Origin: Lachnospiraceae bacterium
GTDB taxonomy: Bacteria > Bacillota_A > Clostridia > Lachnospirales > Lachnospiraceae
Direction of reading: 5' to 3'
Length of the DNA stretch: 30,810 bases
NCBI GenBank assembly: GCA_017621115.1
Contig: JAGATU010000012.1
Location: forward strand, 1 to 30,810
Positions within the stretch are counted from its first letter, which is position 1, and each line of letters begins with the position of its first letter. The position numbers and the translations under genes are program-made. Below, in pieces: positions 1 through 6,662 of this stretch. The notes beneath the pieces were generated by a model, which searched no databases, had not been told where the DNA came from, and saw only the letters and a list, made by a program, of their open reading frames with translations.

Positions 1-252
1 ATATCTCTCCCTCATGTATTTATCCTTTGTTGCCAATCCACCCCTGATATGACGTTCGGATTTATTTAAATCCAATACCTTTCTTGCCTGTGTTGCAAGC
101 GTCGGATTAATCTGCATCAGTCTCTCCGTGACGTCCTTGTGCACTGTCGATTTTGAAATTCCAAACTGCTTGGCAGTCTGCCGTACAGTTGTGTTATTTT
201 CGATAATATAATTGGCAATATCGATTGCTCTTTCTTCGATATATTCTTTCAA
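1..252 (-). CDS. spoIIID: Sporulation transcription factor SpoIIID (3' end outside window)
   Basis: The minus strand encodes 84 codons that are open to the left edge, so the C-terminus is missing. The protein starts MKEYIEERAIDIANYIIENN and continues with a helix-turn-helix (VRQTAKQFGISKSTVHKDVTERL) and the NPTLATQARKVLDLNKSERHIRGG stretch typical of SpoIIID. SpoIIID is a small DNA-binding protein that switches gene expression in the mother cell after engulfment, downstream of sigma-E. The start is a TTG at 252-250, chosen because a GAGGGG ribosome binding site lies 7 bases upstream and because the family starts with this exact segment. The ribosome binding site is the right arm of a large inverted repeat (see separate entries), and a sigma-E-like promoter lies just upstream. 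The identification is secure from the sequence itself. Confidence 0.95.
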   Translation of the reverse strand, partial: MKEYIEERAIDIANYIIENNTTVRQTAKQFGISKSTVHKDVTERLMQINPTLATQARKVLDLNKSERHIRGGLATKDKYMRERY

Positions 253-259
253 AGAAATA

Positions 260-303
260 CCCCTCGGAACACTTTTTTACATTGTATGAAGTGTTCTGAG
301 GGG
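260..303 (-). promoter_or_regulatory. Inverted repeat covering the spoIIID ribosome binding site
   Basis: Arms of 15 bp at 260-274 and 289-303 flank a 14-base loop, with one non-Watson-Crick position (A-C in the minus-strand RNA, G-U in the plus-strand RNA). In a minus-strand transcript coming from the upstream genes, the arm containing the GAGGGG ribosome binding site of spoIIID would be fully paired. There is no U-tract after the stem in either direction, so it does not look like an intrinsic terminator. Confidence 0.75.
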
Positions 304-309
304 TTATGA
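281..309 (-). promoter_or_regulatory. Sigma-E-type promoter of spoIIID
   Basis: On the minus strand, TCATAAC (309-303) is followed by 14 bases and CATACAAT (288-281). The -10 matches the sigma-E consensus CATACA-T and the -35 matches five of seven positions of the usual KMATATT. In Bacillus subtilis spoIIID is transcribed by sigma-E. The -10 element sits in the loop of the inverted repeat at 260-303, so transcripts from this promoter would begin after the left arm of the hairpin. Confidence 0.7.
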
Positions 310-504
310 CTACTGTGCATTCTTTTTACTTGCCAATTTATAAGCGCTCTTTTCTGACCATCGGCTATTCCATACGAAGTTTATCACATGGCAAAGACCA
401 TGATTCATACATAAAAGTACCCTTATCACACTAGCACTATACGGAAACACCTCATAATAGACATGTTTCTCATCATATATTTTCATTACATTCCATATTG
501 TCAT
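310..504 (-). CDS. Small hypothetical protein translationally coupled to the ORF6N gene
   Basis: This 64-residue ORF (MTIWNVMKIYDEKHVYYEVF at the N-terminus, ending KLASKKNAQ) is not a family I recognise. Its ATG overlaps the stop codon of the upstream gene in an ATGA arrangement (504-501), which is typical of translational coupling and is the main reason to treat it as real. No clear signal peptide or membrane segment is visible; the middle is rich in hydrophobic and aromatic residues. Its stop codon abuts the -35 element of the spoIIID promoter. It could also be the remnant of a longer, decayed gene. Confidence 0.45.
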   Translation of the reverse strand: MTIWNVMKIYDEKHVYYEVFPYSASVIRVLLCMNHGLCHVINFVWNSRWSEKSAYKLASKKNAQ

Positions 505-1469
505 ACATCATTTTCACTCATTAATTCTTCTGCCTCAAGTTTAAGACGCTCCAAAATATCCCTAACAATCTTATTATCTTCAATCAAACTGACTCCGAAA
601 CACTTTTTCCCTGCATCCTTTATTGACGCACCAATATGATACGCATATGTATTATCGATAATCAGAAATCGTTCATGAAACATTCCTGTATTTCTAACTT
701 CCAACGTCGGATACTGCTTATTAAAGTTCTTAATATCAGTTTCTGTTAATTTGTTTCCTCTTGCCGTATAAATAACAACTTCAATACCGGCCTTTTTCTT
801 TGCCAATATATTCAATGTATCTACATCTACATAATTATCTACCAACACTAATTTTGATTCTGCTTTTCTTACCAAATCAACCAATAAACTGAAGGCATCA
901 TATATCTGTCCGTCAAAAAAAATCTTTTGTGATGATTCCTGATGTTCTGCTATATATCGAAATATCTTATCGAACTTTTCTTCCGTATGCTCTTGGAATA
1001 TAACTTGTTTCATTTCCATTTCATTTATTCTGGCAAACATCAGTGCATTGCTTGTCAAAAATCTACGCATTTCAACAAAAGCATCCATAATCTTAATACT
1101 TATCTGTATAGCAATATCACTCCGCAATACAGCCGATAACATAGAAATCCCCTGTTCTGTAAATGCATACGGCATATACCGCCGCCCACCTTTTCCTTTT
1201 GAGGTCACAATTTGTGACCTCAAAGAAGCATATTCTTCTCTCGTTAATTGAAATCGAAATCTTTCAGGAAAACGCTCGATATTTCTATTAATTGCCTGAT
1301 TAAATACTTTGGTTTCCACCTGATATAGCATGGCCAAATCACTATCTAGCATTACTTGCCGACCTCTAATCATATTAATTAGGTTATTTATGGCATCTTG
1401 CGAAATCTCAATTTCAGGTAATTGTTCATTCAACTTTTGCGTAATCTCTTCTCTCTGTTTTTCTTCCAT
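501..1469 (-). CDS. ORF6N domain protein with C-terminal phospholipase-D-like domain
   Basis: This 322-residue protein has an N-terminal ORF6N (KilA-N-associated) domain at about residues 27-140 (LINMIRGRQVMLDSDLAMLY, then ERFPERFRFQLT and PYAFTEQGISMLSAVL). This module is known from phage and plasmid regulators and is thought to bind DNA. A charged helical linker follows. The C-terminal part (about 185-300) resembles a single phospholipase-D fold: HERFLIID followed by HIGAS fits the HxKx4Dx6GS pattern with K replaced by R. The substitution makes catalysis uncertain. The start ATG has a GGGGAG site 4-5 bases upstream, and a promoter (TTGAAA-17-TAAAAT) lies just ahead. A divergent XRE regulator sits next to it and a small ORF is coupled downstream. 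The function of this domain combination is not established; defence or mobile-element origin is possible. Confidence 0.85.
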   Translation of the reverse strand: MEEKQREEITQKLNEQLPEIEISQDAINNLINMIRGRQVMLDSDLAMLYQVETKVFNQAINRNIERFPERFRFQLTREEYASLRSQIVTSKGKGGRRYMPYAFTEQGISMLSAVLRSDIAIQISIKIMDAFVEMRRFLTSNALMFARINEMEMKQVIFQEHTEEKFDKIFRYIAEHQESSQKIFFDGQIYDAFSLLVDLVRKAESKLVLVDNYVDVDTLNILAKKKAGIEVVIYTARGNKLTETDIKNFNKQYPTLEVRNTGMFHERFLIIDNTYAYHIGASIKDAGKKCFGVSLIEDNKIVRDILERLKLEAEELMSENDV

Positions 1470-1501
1470 GTATCTCCCCTGTGGCTATATCTTTTGAATA
1501 C

Positions 1502-1530
1502 ATTTTATATTATTAGTATCTTTATTTCAA
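1502..1530 (-). promoter_or_regulatory. Sigma-A promoter of the ORF6N gene
   Basis: The minus strand reads TTGAAA (1530-1525), a 17-base spacer, and TAAAAT (1507-1502), about 33 bases before the ATG. The region is very AT-rich and also serves the divergent XRE gene. Confidence 0.55.
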
Positions 1531-1584
1531 GCAATATTTATTGTATACTTTTATTATTATAGATATATCAAAAGGAGTTCATTT

Positions 1585-1902
1585 ATGGATGGTGAAAATT
1601 ACGGTACTCTAATTAAAGAATTAAGGATTCAGAATGGTCTGACTCAGAATCAAGTCGCCGAATCTCTTGGCGTTACGCCCGGATATATTAGCAATGTTGA
1701 AAACAATCGTACTGCCATGTCTCTGCGAATACTTACTTTTTACGCACGTCTGGTTGGATGTTCTTTGGATTCCCTTGTTGGGGAATTAGAACCGGATTAT
1801 ACGGAGACAGCACTGGATAGAGAATTATACAACGCTATAATTGAATTGGATGTTAAGACTAAGGAAAAGCTGTTAAAAACCATTGAGTTGTGGAAAAAAT
1901 AA
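1585..1902 (+). CDS. XRE-family transcriptional regulator
   Basis: The 105-residue protein has a Cro/cI-type helix-turn-helix at about residues 8-63 (LIKELRIQNGLTQNQVAESL, then VTPGYISNVENNRTAMSLRIL). The C-terminal helical tail (about 70-105, ending KEKLLKTIELWKK) is probably for dimerisation. An AAGGAG ribosome binding site precedes the ATG by 7 bases. It is divergent from the ORF6N gene with a 115-bp shared intergenic region, so it may control that gene as well as itself, but no clear operator dyad was seen. The family is certain; the target is inferred only from position. Confidence 0.9.
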   Translation: MDGENYGTLIKELRIQNGLTQNQVAESLGVTPGYISNVENNRTAMSLRILTFYARLVGCSLDSLVGELEPDYTETALDRELYNAIIELDVKTKEKLLKTIELWKK

Positions 1903-1925
1903 CGACCATCATATCGTAATCAAGG

Positions 1926-1974
1926 CAAAAAAAGTAAGGGTTTGGTATATTATACCGCCCCCTTACTTTTGTTA
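1926..1974. terminator. Bidirectional terminator between the XRE and kinase-like genes
   Basis: AAAAGTAAGGG (1930-1940) pairs with CCCTTACTTTT (1960-1970), with an inner GGTATA/TATACC pairing. A-tract and T-tract flanks allow termination for both convergent genes. Confidence 0.8.
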
Positions 1975-2012
1975 TTCGAGAATCATCACTTTCATATAAG
2001 ATTAAATCTAAT

Positions 2013-2555
2013 CTATTTATCCAGAATTTCTAAAACTTTTGCAAAATTATTCTCCAGTGTATCTGCTCCGTCTAAGTACATAATGTCACACAAAAGCAAC
2101 TTTTGCCAATCATCATGTTTTACTTTGCTTCTCATATCCATTCCGCCATTGTCATAAGCTCTCGCCCATTCAACAAAATCAATATGCTGTTGATACATAT
2201 CCCCGCCCGGCTCAATCCGGGAACCGTACCTTTCCCGCTCTCTTTTTACCAAACGTTCAATGCGTAAATCCTGTTCTAGTTCAATTCTTATCGCCAACGT
2301 AAAATAAGGAATTAACACATCTCCCCAGTCAGTAAGCGAACCGGATATTACAACATTCTCCGAGTTATCAATATCTTTTGTCATTAATTTCAATCTTTCT
2401 TCAACAGGACGCTTATGGGTAAACTTTGGCTCTGTAGGCATCCAATAATAATCATCCGTATCCATCATCTTATAGCCCAATTCTCTGCTAATCTTCTTAG
2501 CTAAAGTTGTTGTACCCGATCCGGAAGCACCAAAAATATGAATTATGTTTTTCAT
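2013..2555 (-). CDS. Adenylate-kinase-like P-loop nucleotide kinase family protein
   Basis: This 180-residue protein begins MKNIIHIFGASGSGTTTLAK, a P-loop of the small-kinase type, and continues with ELGYKMMDTDDYYWMP, resembling the acceptor-binding region of shikimate or adenylate kinase-like proteins, and an arginine-rich lid-like segment (RIERLVKRERERYGSRI). The Walker A lysine is replaced by threonine (GASGSGTTT rather than GxxGxGKT). From general knowledge such a variant occurs in a group of Firmicute proteins annotated as adenylate kinase or AAA family ATPase, so it is probably a subfamily trait and not damage. The substrate is unknown. An AAGGG site lies about 8 bases before the ATG. 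It follows the flavin reductase gene by 80 bp and ends at a bidirectional terminator. Confidence 0.75.
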   Translation of the reverse strand: MKNIIHIFGASGSGTTTLAKKISRELGYKMMDTDDYYWMPTEPKFTHKRPVEERLKLMTKDIDNSENVVISGSLTDWGDVLIPYFTLAIRIELEQDLRIERLVKRERERYGSRIEPGGDMYQQHIDFVEWARAYDNGGMDMRSKVKHDDWQKLLLCDIMYLDGADTLENNFAKVLEILDK

Positions 2556-2635
2556 ATGATTATACCCTTTCAGTTTAGGACTTATCTGCCTTTCTCGAAT
2601 TTGGCAATATCTCTATCATATTAGATCAAAAACTA

Positions 2636-3253
2636 TTAATTTCCCCGAGCTGCCGCCCCGATTTCTACGTCAGCCTTAATCTCTTTCGCTCTCTCATGCC
2701 ATTTACCAAGATGACGACCATCCCATGACCAATAATCATTATCCATACATGTCCGAACTGCCGCTACAGTTTTAAAAATTTCTTCCGAAGTCATTGAAGA
2801 ATCCACCAAATTCTCATCTTTAAGTGTATTTTTAATACGGCATATAAAAACTGTTTCATCATGCTCACCGGTGGAAATTTCTTTATCTACCTCAAGTTCA
2901 AAGCTAACCGGACTGCTACAAAGAATAGGAACATTTAATACGGCACCTTTTTCCCACTCAACATTCACGTCCATCTTATCAGCATCTCTTCCATCTGCTG
3001 TACCAAAATAATCAGCCAACGGCAAATTGTTTTCTACTACTATATTCGCAGAAAACACGCCTGTTCTTCGGATGTTTTCCAATGTTCTCTTACTGCCACC
3101 AATAGCACAAATAACACCCAGATGCTCAATCCAACAATAGCTAAACCAGCAAAACAACCCAAAGTCCGGTGTGTTATCTTCATTCATAGTTCCATACACA
3201 AATAATGTTTGAGGACATAAATCATTTGTTGCAAATACTGATACTTTTTTCAT
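2636..3253 (-). CDS. Flavin reductase family protein (FMN-binding split barrel)
   Basis: The 205-residue protein resembles the flavin reductase-like (DIM6/NTAB) family, which binds FMN in a split beta-barrel and transfers electrons from NAD(P)H. Characteristic stretches are an N-terminal strand, IGGSKRTLENIRRTGVFSAN (about residues 52-71; the family usually has a TxxNIxxTGxFxVN motif) and PVSFELEVDKEI. It follows the MarR gene with a 6-base gap, and its AAGGAG ribosome binding site lies inside the last codons of marR, so the two are one transcript. The pairing suggests a response to redox-active or quinone-like compounds, but the ligand cannot be read from the sequence. Confidence 0.85.
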   Translation of the reverse strand: MKKVSVFATNDLCPQTLFVYGTMNEDNTPDFGLFCWFSYCWIEHLGVICAIGGSKRTLENIRRTGVFSANIVVENNLPLADYFGTADGRDADKMDVNVEWEKGAVLNVPILCSSPVSFELEVDKEISTGEHDETVFICRIKNTLKDENLVDSSMTSEEIFKTVAAVRTCMDNDYWSWDGRHLGKWHERAKEIKADVEIGAAARGN

Positions 3254-3259
3254 CTAATG

Positions 3260-3688
3260 TTACTCCTTTTCTAAATTATCTAATATACGTTGCAAATACG
3301 ATTCAAACTGTACTATTTCTGTTTCTGTAAATCCGGTGTAATAAATCTCATTCATTTTCTCGGAAATTCTCGTATAATCGTCTTTCAAGGATTTTGCTTT
3401 TTCAGTAAGTACTATTAATCTGTTTCGTCTATCCTTAGGGTCAAATTTTCTAATAATCAAACCACTATTTTCCATACGATCAAGCATGGCAGTGAGTGTC
3501 GTATTAGCAAGGCTTGTCTGCGCAGATAAACTACTGATACTAATCTCATCACTCTGCCAGAGCACATATAAAATTCTCCCTTGTGCTCCGTTAAATTCAT
3601 CAATTCCCGAAGTTGCCAACATACGGTCAAATATTCTTGTCCCTGTCTGCTTAATACGGGAAATCAAGAATCCGCCTTTTGTCTCCAT
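3260..3688 (-). CDS. MarR-family transcriptional regulator
   Basis: The 142-residue protein has the winged helix-turn-helix of MarR proteins: ISISSLSAQTSLANTTLTAM (helices 3-4, about residues 50-69), LDRMENSGLIIRKFDPKDRRNRLIVLT (recognition and wing, with the conserved DxR of the wing). N- and C-terminal helices form the dimer interface. The start ATG has an AAAGGTGG site about 7 bases upstream. Its promoter (TTGACA-17-TAATAT) is overlaid by a perfect 20-bp palindrome, the expected arrangement for autorepression. It heads a two-gene operon with the flavin reductase. MarR proteins usually release DNA on binding small phenolic compounds or on cysteine oxidation; this protein shows no obvious redox cysteine. 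Confidence 0.92.
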   Translation of the reverse strand: METKGGFLISRIKQTGTRIFDRMLATSGIDEFNGAQGRILYVLWQSDEISISSLSAQTSLANTTLTAMLDRMENSGLIIRKFDPKDRRNRLIVLTEKAKSLKDDYTRISEKMNEIYYTGFTETEIVQFESYLQRILDNLEKE

Positions 3689-3712
3689 GCTCCCACCACC
3701 TTTCTATATAAA

Positions 3713-3741
3713 ATATTACTATATAGTAATATCCCTGTCAA
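3713..3741 (-). promoter_or_regulatory. MarR promoter with overlapping 20-bp palindromic operator
   Basis: The minus strand reads TTGACA (3741-3736), a 17-base spacer, and TAATAT (3718-3713). A perfect 20-bp palindrome (ATATTACTAT and its complement, 3713-3732) covers the -10 and most of the spacer. This is a typical size and position for a MarR-dimer operator, so the operon is probably autorepressed. Confidence 0.8.
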
Positions 3742-3757
3742 TATTGAACTATATGTT

Positions 3758-5455
3758 TTACATCTCCTCCGGGCATTCCATTCCCAACAGACCACACGCC
3801 TCGCACAAAATCTTCTGCACAAAATCCGTCAAAACCAAACGCGCCTTTTTCTCTTTCTCCTCCGCCTGCAAAATCGCGCAGTCATGGTAGAATTTATTAA
3901 ACGCTGTTGCTAATGCAATTACATACCTTGCAACTATGGATGGTTCATTTTTCTCTGCTGCATTCATCACTGCATCCTCATATCCGGCTAACACTTTTAC
4001 CAAGTTATAAGACACATCATCCGTTAAAGTCCCGTAGTCTATCTCATCTTTCTCTATTGTTTCCCCGTATTTACGCAACACACTCTTAGCACGAGCATAC
4101 GTATACTGTGCATATGGTCCGGTAGTTCCATCAAAATTCAAAACTTCCTTCCATGAGAAATCAACATTCTTGATTCGCTGGTTAAATAAATCATGGAAAA
4201 TAATTGCGCCAACTCCAACCTTCTTCGCTGTTGCTTCTTTATCAGCCAAATCCGGATTCTTTTCAATAATTGCATTGTAAGCCCGCTCTATTGCTTCTTT
4301 CAAAATATCTTCAGCATAAATAATATTACCGCCTCGTGTGGAAAGTTTTTCTCCTGCTAAACTTACCAGCCCATAAGGAACATGGATTAATCCTTTACTC
4401 CAATCATATCCCATTACCTCGATTGCCGTAAAAATCTGTTTGAAATGAAGTGACTGTTCCAATCCTGTTATATACAAGCATTTCTCAAAATCATATTGCT
4501 CCTTACGATAGAGGATAGCTGCTATGTCACGAGAGTGGTAAATGGAACCACCATCACTCTTTGTAATCAGACATGGCGGCATATTATATTTTTCCAAATC
4601 AATTACTTGCGCCCCTTGACTTTCAACCAAAAGTTCCTTTTCTTTTAACTCTTCCACCAAAGCAGGTACTTTGTCACGGTAGAAACTCTCTCCCAAATAA
4701 GAATCAAAAGACATCCCAAGCAAATCATAAATACGTTCAAATTCAACCATACTGATCTCTTTAAACCAATTCCAAATCTTAAGTGCCTCCGAATCGTTTC
4801 TTTCCATTTTCACAGACCATTCCCGAGCCTCGACAATTAAATTTTCATTTTTCTCTGCCTCATCATTAAACTTCACATAGATGCGCAGTAATTCTTCGAT
4901 TCCTTTTTCCTTTACCAGTTCTTCACTGCTCCATAATTTATACGCTACAATCAATTTGCCAAACTGAGTTCCCCAGTCACCCAAATGATTGATTCGCACC
5001 ACGTTATAGCCTAATTTCTGATAAATCTTATATAATGAATTTCCAATTACTGTAGTACGCAAATGTCCAACATGAAAATTCTTTGCTATGTTTGGAGATG
5101 AATAATCCATACATACCGTTTTTCCGCTACCAATCTGTGACACCCCATATTCATCTTTTTTTAACATATCAAAGCATTTCTTAACAAACAAATCCCGTTT
5201 CAAGTAAATGTTACAATATGCCCCTACGTTCTCCACCTTCTCAATTCCCAATTCAATTTTCTGCTCATTTATCTTTTCCACTAAATCAGCTGCAATCTGC
5301 ATAGGATTCTTACGCAATTTCTTCGCCATCGAAAAACACGGCAATGCCAAATCTCCCATTTTTTCTTCCGGGGGAATTTCCACTGTTTTCATCAATTCTT
5401 CTTCCGACATATCCGGTAACACTTGTGCCAGATACTGACAAATTTTCTTTTTCAT
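3758..5455 (-). CDS. argS: Arginyl-tRNA synthetase
   Basis: The protein (565 residues from the chosen start) charges tRNA-Arg with arginine. The N-terminal tRNA D-loop recognition domain covers about residues 1-85, the class I catalytic core follows with the HIGH-type motif HVGH at 128-131 within DYSSPNIAKNFHVGH, the KMSKS-equivalent LSTRGGNI lies before the C-terminal DALR anticodon-binding domain (TGPYAQYTYARAKSVLRK onward). An ATG 12 bases further upstream (5467) is in frame, but GGAGG stands 5 bases before the ATG at 5455, so the shorter start is chosen. Upstream is a 230-base leader with an arginine-rich leader peptide, competing hairpins and a terminator, indicating attenuation. No terminator is visible before the MarR promoter downstream. 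Confidence 0.97.
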   Translation of the reverse strand: MKKKICQYLAQVLPDMSEEELMKTVEIPPEEKMGDLALPCFSMAKKLRKNPMQIAADLVEKINEQKIELGIEKVENVGAYCNIYLKRDLFVKKCFDMLKKDEYGVSQIGSGKTVCMDYSSPNIAKNFHVGHLRTTVIGNSLYKIYQKLGYNVVRINHLGDWGTQFGKLIVAYKLWSSEELVKEKGIEELLRIYVKFNDEAEKNENLIVEAREWSVKMERNDSEALKIWNWFKEISMVEFERIYDLLGMSFDSYLGESFYRDKVPALVEELKEKELLVESQGAQVIDLEKYNMPPCLITKSDGGSIYHSRDIAAILYRKEQYDFEKCLYITGLEQSLHFKQIFTAIEVMGYDWSKGLIHVPYGLVSLAGEKLSTRGGNIIYAEDILKEAIERAYNAIIEKNPDLADKEATAKKVGVGAIIFHDLFNQRIKNVDFSWKEVLNFDGTTGPYAQYTYARAKSVLRKYGETIEKDEIDYGTLTDDVSYNLVKVLAGYEDAVMNAAEKNEPSIVARYVIALATAFNKFYHDCAILQAEEKEKKARLVLTDFVQKILCEACGLLGMECPEEM

Positions 5456-5492
5456 AGTAACCTCCATTCATTCTAATTATTTGTAAACGGAT

Positions 5493-5542
5493 AAAAAAAG
5501 AACCGCAACGGAATTAGCTTATGCTAAATCTATTACGGTTCT
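5493..5542 (-). terminator. Leader terminator (attenuator) of argS
   Basis: On the minus strand a roughly 20-bp stem with two mismatches is formed by AGAACCG onward (5542) and the arm ending CGGTTCT, followed by a run of seven T (about 5493-5499). It lies between the leader peptide and the argS start, so it must be bypassed for argS expression. Confidence 0.85.
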
Positions 5543-5572
5543 GTATCTGTAACATTTATAAACAGCAACCGC
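5536..5572 (-). promoter_or_regulatory. Candidate antiterminator hairpin of the argS leader
   Basis: GCGGTTGCTGT (5572-5562) can pair with ACAGAACCG (5544-5536) plus a flanking G-U pair, with one bulged G. The second arm contains the beginning of the terminator stem, so this hairpin and the terminator exclude each other. Its first arm (GTGCGG) can also pair with CCGCAT in the loop region of the upstream hairpin, giving a route to switch between states. Confidence 0.6.
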
Positions 5573-5580
5573 ACAGAAAC

Positions 5581-5640
5581 AAGACGTACACCCTTGTAAC
5601 CATGCGGAAAATAAACAATGATTACAAGAGCTTACGTCTT
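5581..5640 (-). promoter_or_regulatory. Long hairpin starting inside the Arg codons of the argS leader
   Basis: The 19-base arms 5640-5622 and 5599-5581 pair with one mismatch and a few G-U pairs, and the stem can extend by about four more pairs inward. The 5' arm contains the last arginine codons and the stop codon of the leader peptide, so the position of a ribosome on the leader decides whether it forms. Confidence 0.7.
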
Positions 5641-5681
5641 CTTTCTCTACGTCTTAAACTGTTCATACAAAATGTATTCAT
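5622..5681 (-). CDS. Arginine-rich leader peptide of argS
   Basis: A 19-codon ORF encodes MNTFCMNSLRRRERRRKLL and ends in TAA. Six of seven consecutive codons 10-16 are arginine (AGA, CGT, AGA, GAA, AGA, AGA, CGT). An AGAGGA ribosome binding site lies 7 bases before the ATG and a good sigma-A promoter lies about 30 bases further up. The ORF ends within the first arm of a long hairpin that precedes an antiterminator/terminator pair. This is the standard architecture of ribosome-mediated transcription attenuation, as known for amino acid operons: slow decoding of Arg codons when charged tRNA-Arg is short would favour argS expression. Its role is inferred; the ORF and structures are seen directly. 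Confidence 0.85.
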   Translation of the reverse strand: MNTFCMNSLRRRERRRKLL

Positions 5682-5711
5682 ACTTTTATCCTCTTTGATT
5701 TGATAGTTAGG

Positions 5712-5740
5712 AATATAGCACACAAAATTTGAGTTTGCAA
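5712..5740 (-). promoter_or_regulatory. Promoter of the argS leader
   Basis: The minus strand reads TTGCAA (5740-5735), a 17-base spacer, and TATATT (5717-5712). Transcription would start near 5705, about 24 bases before the leader-peptide ATG. It lies directly after the stop codon of the metallophosphoesterase gene. Confidence 0.7.
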
Positions 5741-5746
5741 TAACTT

Positions 5747-6661
5747 TTAAAAATTACTCTTGAATGTTTCCCTATAATCCGGCACTCCAACTTCCCCGGC
5801 GGCTTCCTCAAAATACTTTTCATCGATTCGCGGCCACGCCGCTTCTTTGTCCGTTTCTGTTGCTTTCTTTGATGCCGCAATTACCATCTCTGCCGAATGA
5901 TCAATTCCTGTTAACAGAATCTGGATATTACTATTGATAAACCACGGTGCTTTATCAAGTAACCCACTCTTTCGGATATCATCTACCACTTTTTTATTAT
6001 CATAAGGAATTTTCAAAAAAGTTGGTTTCCACTCTAACTTTCCGTTATCCGTAACAGTTTCCAGAATCATGCATTGTGCAAAACCGCAATCATTAATGGC
6101 AATTCCGACACAACCGGAATTATAATAATGCTTTCCGTGGCATTCCATCTCTCCCGGAAAATGCGTGTGCGCGCATAGTAAATATTCGGTATCAATCGTG
6201 TCCAACCATGTCTTTGTATTATCCTGTTCAACCAATAGTAATTCCCTTGTGCTTAATGGCGAACCATGGCAACAGGTAATTGCAGGATACCCATCTTTTT
6301 CATATCGGAATGTAATCGGTAAGTTTTCAAAAAAAGAAAAATCCCGTTCATCCAATTGTTCATACGCAAACAAAAGATTTCCGCTTGCCGAATTCCATGA
6401 CCATTTTTCTTTTTCCCTATTACGGGCAATTACTTCTCTTTGCCCCAACATGTATTCTTCCCGGTTTCCTCTAAGGAAATGGCAGGTGGCTTTATTCATG
6501 AACTCATACAAAAAGTCCATCGTCTCCCTTGTGTACGGCGTATCCGATACATAATCTCCGAGAAACAGATACTCGTCACAGGACACCGACTCCATGTATT
6601 CAATGCATGCCTTTAATGCGATTATATTGCTATGTATATCTGAAATAATGCCTAGTTTCAT
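5747..6661 (-). CDS. Calcineurin-like metallophosphoesterase
   Basis: The 304-residue protein carries the motifs of the YfcE/MJ0936-like metallophosphoesterases that bind two metal ions: DIHSN (residues 8-12), GDYVSD (35-40, variant of GDxxD), GNRE (65-68, variant of GNHE), CCHGSP (the third-motif histidine) and AHTHFPG (GHxH type). The family cleaves phosphoesters or phosphodiesters; the substrate here is unknown. After the core (about 220 residues) comes a C-terminal extension ending EVGVPDYRETFKSNF. The start at 6661 is chosen over an upstream in-frame ATG (6688) because GGAAG lies 6 bases before it and because the motif-containing strand begins there. It is the last gene of the four-gene MerR operon, one base after the preceding Nudix gene's stop (TGAAATG). 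Confidence 0.88.
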   Translation of the reverse strand: MKLGIISDIHSNIIALKACIEYMESVSCDEYLFLGDYVSDTPYTRETMDFLYEFMNKATCHFLRGNREEYMLGQREVIARNREKEKWSWNSASGNLLFAYEQLDERDFSFFENLPITFRYEKDGYPAITCCHGSPLSTRELLLVEQDNTKTWLDTIDTEYLLCAHTHFPGEMECHGKHYYNSGCVGIAINDCGFAQCMILETVTDNGKLEWKPTFLKIPYDNKKVVDDIRKSGLLDKAPWFINSNIQILLTGIDHSAEMVIAASKKATETDKEAAWPRIDEKYFEEAAGEVGVPDYRETFKSNF

Positions 6662-6662
6662 T

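Noticed and set aside
5461..5740. T-box riboswitch upstream of argS
   Set aside because: An AAGGGTG segment occurs, but the AGGGTGGNACCGCG T-box consensus is absent and the leader instead contains an Arg-rich ORF and different competing stems.
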